Shown here: one piece after another, positions 59,127 through 64,000 of the stretch | Position numbering within the stretch: the first letter of the stretch is position 1 | Layout of the letters: each line of letters begins with the position of its first letter | NCBI RefSeq assembly: GCF_029360645.1 | Contig: NZ_JARDUA010000009.1 | Location: 62,001 to 126,000 of the forward strand | Direction: 5' to 3' | Length of the DNA stretch: 64,000 nt | DNA from: Pontibacter litorisediminis | Lineage (GTDB): Bacteria > Bacteroidota > Bacteroidia > Cytophagales > Hymenobacteraceae | Notes under the pieces: model-generated | Seen by the model: only the letters and a program-made list of their open reading frames with translations | What the model was told of the DNA's origin: nothing | Database searches by the model: none | Position numbers and translations under genes: made by a program

Positions 59127-59945
59127 TTAGTCCCAGTCAGGGGCAAAGGATGGGTTCACCACACGCAGGTTGTCTCGCTTCAGCTGGTCTATCTGGGCTA
59201 CCTCCTCCTGTGTCAGCTCAAAATCAAACACATCGATGTTGGAAGCGAGGCGGGCTGCCTTTGAGGTTCTTGGGATGGCCAGCACGTTGTCCTGCTGCAT
59301 CAGCCAGCGTAGCGTTACCTGCACCTCGTTCTTGCCATACTTCTCGGCGATGCCTTTAAGTACCGGGTTCCCCAGCACCTCGCCCTGCGCAATGGGGCTG
59401 TAGGCCGTAAGCGTAAGGTTGTGCTGCTGCAGGTAAGTATAAAGCTTCTCCTGGTTGATGAGCGGGTGATACTCTACCTGGTTGGTGATGATGTCAGCAC
59501 CGGTGGCCAGCACCTGGTCAAGAAGGTGGGTAGGGTGGTTGCTGACCCCGATATACTTCGTATAACCTTTCTCCTGCGCCTTCATCAGTTCCTCCATGTA
59601 CTCAGCCACCGGCACGCCAGCGTTTGGCCAGTGGATCAGCAGCAGGTCCACATAATCCGTCTTCAGCTTTTGAAGGCTCTGCTCCACGGAGGGCAAAAAG
59701 TCTTTCTTGGCCAAGCTCTCGCGCCATACTTTGGTGGTCAGGAAAATATCCTGACGGGCTACGCCTGAGGCCCCGATGGCACGACCCACACCCTCTTCGT
59801 TTCTATAGATCTGCGCTGTGTCGATGTGGCGGTATCCTTCGGAAAGGGCTGCCTGTGTCATCTCAAATGCTTTGCTGTCTTCCAGTTGGAAAGTCCCCAG
59901 CCCTAAGGCCGGTATCGTCGCTCCTTTTATCTTGATGTGTTTCAT
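59127..59945 (-). CDS. Aldo/keto reductase
   Basis: 272 aa from the ATG at 59945. The catalytic tetrad is visible: Asp and Tyr in YRHIDTAQIYRNEEGVG, Lys in FLTTKVW and His in LLLIHWPN. The C-terminal VLAIPRTSKAARLASNIDVFDF binds NADPH. It reduces aldehydes and ketones. The operator-like sequence at 59967-59981 lies 22 nt upstream and matches that of the MarR gene; the gene order is MarR, reductase, OYE. Confidence 0.93.
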   Translation of the reverse strand: MKHIKIKGATIPALGLGTFQLEDSKAFEMTQAALSEGYRHIDTAQIYRNEEGVGRAIGASGVARQDIFLTTKVWRESLAKKDFLPSVEQSLQKLKTDYVDLLLIHWPNAGVPVAEYMEELMKAQEKGYTKYIGVSNHPTHLLDQVLATGADIITNQVEYHPLINQEKLYTYLQQHNLTLTAYSPIAQGEVLGNPVLKGIAEKYGKNEVQVTLRWLMQQDNVLAIPRTSKAARLASNIDVFDFELTQEEVAQIDQLKRDNLRVVNPSFAPDWD

Positions 59946-59966
59946 ATTCAATGTATGTGCATTATT

Positions 59967-59981
59967 TGTCTATACAAGTGT
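59967..59981 (-). promoter_or_regulatory. Probable MarR operator before the aldo/keto reductase
   Basis: Minus strand CACTTGTATAGACAA. The same 10-mer CACTTGTATA followed by (T/G)ACAA occurs upstream of the MarR gene at 60469-60484. It lies 22-36 nt before the start codon, overlapping where a promoter would be. Confidence 0.6.
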
Positions 59982-59996
59982 TGGGTGAAAAAAATA

Positions 59997-60446
59997 TTAG
60001 CCTCGTAATTTGTCGAGCATGTTGCTTACCAGAACAGCCTCCTCCTCCGAAAGGTTATGGAAACGCTCCATTAAGTTCGGGAATTGAGCATCGACTTCCT
60101 GCAGCTTTTTCAGGCCGCTACCGGTAATGCGCACCTCAATCATGCGGCGGTTAGTCTGGCAGATATCGCGGGTCACGTAGCCTTTCTCAATTAACTTATC
60201 GATAAGGCGGGTAACATTGGAGTTGCGGTCCACCATGCGGTTCTGGATATCGCCAAAGCACACCGGCTCCGGGTGCTGCCCACGCAGAATTGCCAGCACG
60301 TTATGCTGCTGCAGGGTAAGGCCCAGCCCTTTAAAGAAAGGGAGCAGCTGCTGGTTCAGCCAGTTGTTCGTGAACAGCAGGTTCGCCATCAACCGACGGT
60401 AATCGTCCTTAAACGCCTTCTGGTGTATTTCGTCCTCAATCCTCAT
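59997..60446 (-). CDS. MarR family transcriptional regulator
   Basis: A 149-aa winged-helix repressor. Recognition region NRMVDRNSNVTRLIDKLIEKGYVTRD; the wing carries RRMIEVRITGSGLKKL; N- and C-terminal helices form the dimer. MarR proteins usually respond to phenolic or oxidising compounds. A perfect palindrome (60471-60484) sits at its own promoter and an imperfect copy sits before the next gene, so it probably represses itself and the two reductases. The -7 element is only 8 nt from the start, so the transcript is nearly leaderless. Confidence 0.92.
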   Translation of the reverse strand: MRIEDEIHQKAFKDDYRRLMANLLFTNNWLNQQLLPFFKGLGLTLQQHNVLAILRGQHPEPVCFGDIQNRMVDRNSNVTRLIDKLIEKGYVTRDICQTNRRMIEVRITGSGLKKLQEVDAQFPNLMERFHNLSEEEAVLVSNMLDKLRG

Positions 60447-60453
60447 GTTGTCG

Positions 60454-60461
60454 CAAAGGTA
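60454..60461 (-). promoter_or_regulatory. -7 promoter element of the MarR gene
   Basis: Minus-strand TACCTTTG, exact TAnnTTTG match, ending 8 nt before the start codon. Transcription would begin at or next to the first codon. Confidence 0.6.
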
Positions 60462-60468
60462 AGATAAA

Positions 60469-60484
60469 CACTTGTATATACAAG
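60469..60484. promoter_or_regulatory. MarR auto-operator, perfect palindrome
   Basis: CTTGTATATACAAG (60471-60484) is an exact 14-bp palindrome within CACTTGTATATACAAG. It lies 10 nt upstream of the -7 element, covering the -33/spacer region. A repressor here would block transcription. Confidence 0.7.
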
Positions 60485-61344
60485 AGTTGGCAAAAAAGGT
60501 TTAGGAACGCTCCGTAATGTGCACTGTGCGGGAACAGAAGACACGATTCATCCCGAGCTTTACTTTAGGGTTAAAAACCGTAGATTCCATAGTTGGCTAT
60601 TGTCAGCCGATGCGGTTTAGCGGTGAAGGGACTTCCGTTCCGCATTCCTGTTCCAGGTAGTACGGATGTTACGCAGGGCGCAGGAAGAACTCCTTCGTTT
60701 TAGGCTTTAGCACTTTCCTGAAAATGCTTGTGCCAGAGCAAGTGGGGGAACTCATGGCTTACTTCCTGCAGTTTCTTCACATAGTATTAGTCCCTTGTGC
60801 AATTGCCGGTGAAGGAGTTAAAGGTCAGGGGAAGTTCTTGATTTCCGTACATTACCTCATGGCAACAGAAGAATACAAAAACTCACGCTCCGCATTCACA
60901 AGCCCACGGAAGCCAAATATTACTTAGGTTATGTTGCCGAAACTATCCAGCACCACTTCCCCCTCAAATCACCGTTTACTGTTATGATAATGATAGTTCA
61001 CCAACTAAAAGCAGCCTTTTACCCTCAATTTCTTTCCATTGTCTAAAAAGGAGATGTACTAACCTGTGTTAAAGTAGTGCTACTTCGTAAGGGGATACTA
61101 AATATTAGAGTACAATAATCTTTAGATTTTGGTACCCCAGCAAAGTACAGCAGACAAACCGCAAAAGCCTATGAAAAACTCTACTTAACCTACCCTAGCA
61201 TGATGCTTCCCATTCTCCAGTAGTTAAGCATCAGCTGAAATCAATCTTATATAAATGCTTTTTATCTAAACGCGGTGAAGCCATAGATTCATCTGCATGG
61301 CCTCGCTTTGACTTTATTGTTTAATTACTCTTTTACAAAACGCT

Positions 61345-63600
61345 ATGAAAAAAAACTACGCTTACACAATTCCTGAAAATCAAACATGCTTTACCTCCTT
61401 GCGGCTTTGCCGCATCTTTGCTCTTAGCCTCTTATGTCTTTTGTTATACCCGGTTGCGGGCCTTCAAGCAAATATGAGAGCCAACAGTAATGCTGTAGCG
61501 GATCAATTATCAGTAATCATTGAAAACTATCGTAGCCCAGGATATATTAGTTGCGACAATAAAGAAGTTACCCTTATAGCTGTGTCTTACCTGAACGGGA
61601 ATGTTACCAAAGAAGGTATTTCCTATAACTGGGCCGGGCCTGATGGTTTCACATCGACTGCAGACAAAGTTGTTGCGACAGAAGCCGGTGAATACCAAGT
61701 CACCATCAGAAACGCTGCGGGCTTATCCGCTTCTACAAAGTATATGGTAAGAGGCATTGATGGTGCTGCAGGTGAAGACAAAGTACTCAGACGCACAGAC
61801 TCCTTTATAGAATTGGAAGCCAGTACTTGGGGTTTGTTTATTTCACCTTCCTGGACAGCAAGCGACGGTGGCAATATAGTTTATGGTGCAGATACCTTTA
61901 CCCCACTCGTCAATGCACCAGGCACCTACACCTTAACGCTTACAAGCCAAACTACTGGCTGCACCATGCAGGATCAGGTGGTTGTAACCAGTGAGAATGT
62001 CCCACTTGAGGATTTCGAAGCCAGGATTGATAAATTAACACCAAAGGTTCTTAAATGTACTCATCCTACTACATCACTTTCGGGTTATGCCTGGGTAAAC
62101 TCTAATCAAGTGTATAGAGGTCTTGATTATGAGTGGTATGGCCCTGACGGATTCATATCGAATGAAATGTCTATCACGGTATCCTTGGCCGGTGATTATA
62201 TTCTGACCTTAACAGATCAGATAAGCGGAACTTCCGACTCCGACACAGTCACAGTATCAGGTCCTAATTATCCAACTGGCAGCGCAGGTCCTGACAAAAA
62301 GCTAACATGCAAGAACAGTACCGTCACCTTAGAAGGTTCTGGTAGCCAACAGGTAGTGTGGTTTGCCAGTGATGGAGGAAACATTGTATCCGGCGCACAA
62401 ACGCTTTCACCTGTTGTGGATGCCCCGGGAACCTATACAATGGTAATCACGGGTATATCAAGCGGATGTAAGTTTGAGGATGTTGTAATGGTAACTCGCG
62501 AGGAAGAGCTTACAGTAAGCGCCACAGGCGGCAAGCTGGACTGTACCACTTCTTCTGTACAACTTACGGCCTCATCCGATAAAGAAGGCTTAACCTACAG
62601 TTGGACCGGCCCCAACGGCTATACCTCTACCGAGCAGAATCCTATAGTTTCGGTGGCTGGTGACTATACCGTTACAGTGGCAAACCCTGAAACGGGCTGT
62701 ACCGCCACCCGAACAGTTGTAGTAACACCAGAATCCACTGAGCTACTTGTAGAAAGGTGCCTGATCGATTTCAACGAAGAAAAGAAAGGATTGATCTCAA
62801 CCATTAATACAGAATTAGGCCCTGTGGCTGTGGTGGGTAGAAAACGTAACGAAGGTTACCCAATCTCCTTCGCTCCGGAAAATCACGCCGCTATCTTCGA
62901 CTCTCAGGCACCTACCGGCGATGATGCAGACCTTTACACCAGGGACTGGGGAAATGTGCTGATAGTAAACAAAGATTTGTCTGACGTTCCGGATGATAAC
63001 CAGTGGGGCGGAGAACTGATTTTGGATTTCTCAGCCATAGGCCCTGTCACCATGGAATCGGTAAAAGTACTTGATATTGATGCGTATGAGGATGAGTCAT
63101 GGGTGTACCTGTATGATGGAGAGGATAAAAAGATAAACAGCTTCAAGCTAAAAGCTTTAGGCAACAACAGCCAGCAAACCCAAAGCTTAGGCAACACAAT
63201 GGGCGTAATGAAAATGAAAGTTGTATTTGATGGCAAAAGGGATCCATCAAGACTATCCGGTTCAGGTGCCATAGACGACATTAGATTCTATAAACAAGAA
63301 GTGGTAGCAAGCCCTTGCCAGAATGTACTGCAGCAGGAGGCGCTACAGGCCATAGCCTATCCTACTACCTTCAGCGACAAGGCAACCGTTCAGTTCACGT
63401 TGCAGGATACCGGAGACTATAGCGTGAACCTTTACGACACCCAGGGCAACCTTGTAAAGGAGCTGAGAACTGGTACAGCTATGGCTAATGAGCAGATTAG
63501 AATTGAGGTTGAAGCAGGTAACTTGAAGGAGGGCATGTACCTGGCCCGGATCGTGAGCCCTGCCGGCAGCAAGACACTAAAACTGATACTGAAGCGATAG
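61345..63600 (+). CDS. Secreted repeat protein with T9SS sorting domain
   Basis: 751 aa. A long signal peptide ends near AGLQA. Five Ig/PKD-like repeats alternate between two types: type A with W-x-GP(D/N)G(F/Y) and AG(E/D)Y at about 50-135, 225-308 and 395-470, and type B with ASDGGNIV..G and APGTYT at about 145-218 and 315-388. A unique domain (about 475-650, starting FNEEKKGLISTINTE) follows, then the T9SS type A domain (YPTTFSDKATVQFTL ... KTLKLILKR). It is probably a surface adhesin. AT-rich. Confidence 0.85.
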   Translation: MKKNYAYTIPENQTCFTSLRLCRIFALSLLCLLLYPVAGLQANMRANSNAVADQLSVIIENYRSPGYISCDNKEVTLIAVSYLNGNVTKEGISYNWAGPDGFTSTADKVVATEAGEYQVTIRNAAGLSASTKYMVRGIDGAAGEDKVLRRTDSFIELEASTWGLFISPSWTASDGGNIVYGADTFTPLVNAPGTYTLTLTSQTTGCTMQDQVVVTSENVPLEDFEARIDKLTPKVLKCTHPTTSLSGYAWVNSNQVYRGLDYEWYGPDGFISNEMSITVSLAGDYILTLTDQISGTSDSDTVTVSGPNYPTGSAGPDKKLTCKNSTVTLEGSGSQQVVWFASDGGNIVSGAQTLSPVVDAPGTYTMVITGISSGCKFEDVVMVTREEELTVSATGGKLDCTTSSVQLTASSDKEGLTYSWTGPNGYTSTEQNPIVSVAGDYTVTVANPETGCTATRTVVVTPESTELLVERCLIDFNEEKKGLISTINTELGPVAVVGRKRNEGYPISFAPENHAAIFDSQAPTGDDADLYTRDWGNVLIVNKDLSDVPDDNQWGGELILDFSAIGPVTMESVKVLDIDAYEDESWVYLYDGEDKKINSFKLKALGNNSQQTQSLGNTMGVMKMKVVFDGKRDPSRLSGSGAIDDIRFYKQEVVASPCQNVLQQEALQAIAYPTTFSDKATVQFTLQDTGDYSVNLYDTQGNLVKELRTGTAMANEQIRIEVEAGNLKEGMYLARIVSPAGSKTLKLILKR

Positions 63601-63915
63601 CTATGGATTAGCGGTGTTGCGAAACATCATCGCCATGTTTAACAAGGATTTTATAGCAAATTGGGCTTTACTCCTGAACAACCGCTCTATACTGAGTTTA
63701 TGCCCACTTAGCTCTAGCATCTACTGTGCAATGAATACTGTTGCAAAGATGCCCTGCATGCCATAGAAAGAGCCGATTTGCGCCGCTGAAGGGCAGCATG
63801 AGAGCGATTAATTAAGCCAAAAAGGCGCCTCGGGATATTCCGGAGGCGCCTTTTTAGTTTATTAGCCTGGGGTGAACTGTGCTTACAAAGTAAATCCTGG
63901 CTCGGTTAGGAGTGA
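63601..63915. other. Intergenic region after the T9SS protein gene
   Basis: 315 bases without a gene. It contains a strong bidirectional terminator (63819-63855); nothing else is recognised. Confidence 0.5.
63819..63855. terminator. Bidirectional terminator
   Basis: Perfect 13-bp stem AAAAAGGCGCCTC / GAGGCGCCTTTTT (63819-63831 with 63843-63855). It separates the T9SS protein gene (+) from a minus-strand gene entering at the right edge. Confidence 0.85.
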
Positions 63916-64000
63916 CTAGTCCCAGTAGGGTATCCCTGTCTGTTCCTGCCCATCGGCAGCGAAAACAAGCTTTTGCTCCTGGTTTCCCTGCTCCAGCTCT
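63916..64000 (-). CDS. C-terminal end of an unidentified protein, partial
   Basis: Minus-strand frame open from the window edge to TAG at 63918-63916. The last 27 residues are charged and Gln-rich and end GIPYWD. The terminator 60 nt downstream supports a real gene end. Too short to assign a family. Confidence 0.4.
   Translation of the reverse strand, partial: ELEQGNQEQKLVFAADGQEQTGIPYWD

Larger units (their letters stand above)
60447..61344. other. Gene-free region between MarR gene and T9SS protein gene
   Basis: 898 bases. The first 40 hold the MarR promoter and operator. The rest shows no recognisable gene: the only ORF of note (60724-60927, 67 aa) has no family resemblance or ribosome site. 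The last 300 bases are AT-rich and should contain the promoter of the next gene. No clear -7 element was found there. Confidence 0.5.

Noticed and set aside
60724..60927. 67-aa plus-strand ORF in the gap before the T9SS protein gene
   Set aside because: No ribosome site, no family similarity and no terminator; it could be a gene remnant, but I cannot support that.

Overview
The window looks like chromosomal DNA of a Bacteroidota bacterium of the order Cytophagales, most likely a Pontibacter-like member of the Hymenobacteraceae. The evidence is two proteins with type IX secretion (T9SS) C-terminal sorting domains, DUF5916 and DUF4856 outer-membrane or lipoproteins, a FecA-like TonB receptor, a KirBac channel, TAnnTTTG-type -7 promoter elements and mostly weak Shine-Dalgarno sites. 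Most genes are fairly GC-rich. A few patches (37.3-40.5, 46.3-52.0 and 61.3-63.6 kb) are visibly AT-richer and look acquired. No tRNA, rRNA, CRISPR array or recognisable transposase was found.

Layout. 0-7.1 kb: edge of an ABC ATPase gene, a DUF2795 protein, a DUF349 protein, ettA, then a tandem pair of FemAB/BioF2-like acyltransferases bracketed by two unannotated, mutually similar 32-codon single-membrane-span genes. 7.2-14.8 kb: serine hydrolase, KirBac channel, PLC/S1-P1-like enzyme, amino-acid permease, an RsbQ-like hydrolase followed by a STAS/SEC14-like protein, and the overlapping ruvX-def pair. 14.9-21.1 kb: a four-gene metal-uptake cluster (DUF4856 lipoprotein, imelysin, HTTM membrane protein, TonB receptor). 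21.4-32.8 kb: S41 protease, hmgA, a GroES-like protein, a DUF5916 protein and a large T9SS subtilase. 33.4-42.7 kb: hemB, sdaA, an APP1-like phosphatase with acylphosphatase, a two-domain probable EVE/nuclease protein, a CRP-family regulator, two secreted paralogues, DinB and a thioredoxin-NHL protein.

43.5-53.3 kb holds a broken-up complex I locus. nuoA-nuoB-nuoC are contiguous, but nuoD lies 7 kb downstream. The intervening segment holds SPFH and small membrane genes, a GNAT gene plus a decayed fragment of one, two diverged outer-membrane paralogues, an FkbM methyltransferase and a truncated copy of the nuoD 5' end. 54-60.5 kb: lutB, an M28 peptidase, ispF, and a MarR regulator with aldo/keto reductase and old-yellow-enzyme genes that share an operator-like site. 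61.3-63.6 kb: a T9SS adhesin-like repeat protein.

The main unexplained signals are these: the 7-mer AAGTATA/TATACTT occurs roughly ten times more often than chance across core DNA and is nearly absent from the AT-rich patches; a composite roughly 270-340 bp intergenic repeat built of REP-like hairpins is present three times, with scattered fragments; a second C-rich palindromic repeat family includes a perfect 28-bp inverted repeat just after nuoC; the paired 32-aa membrane peptides are undescribed to my knowledge; and the partial nuoD duplication carries only synonymous differences.
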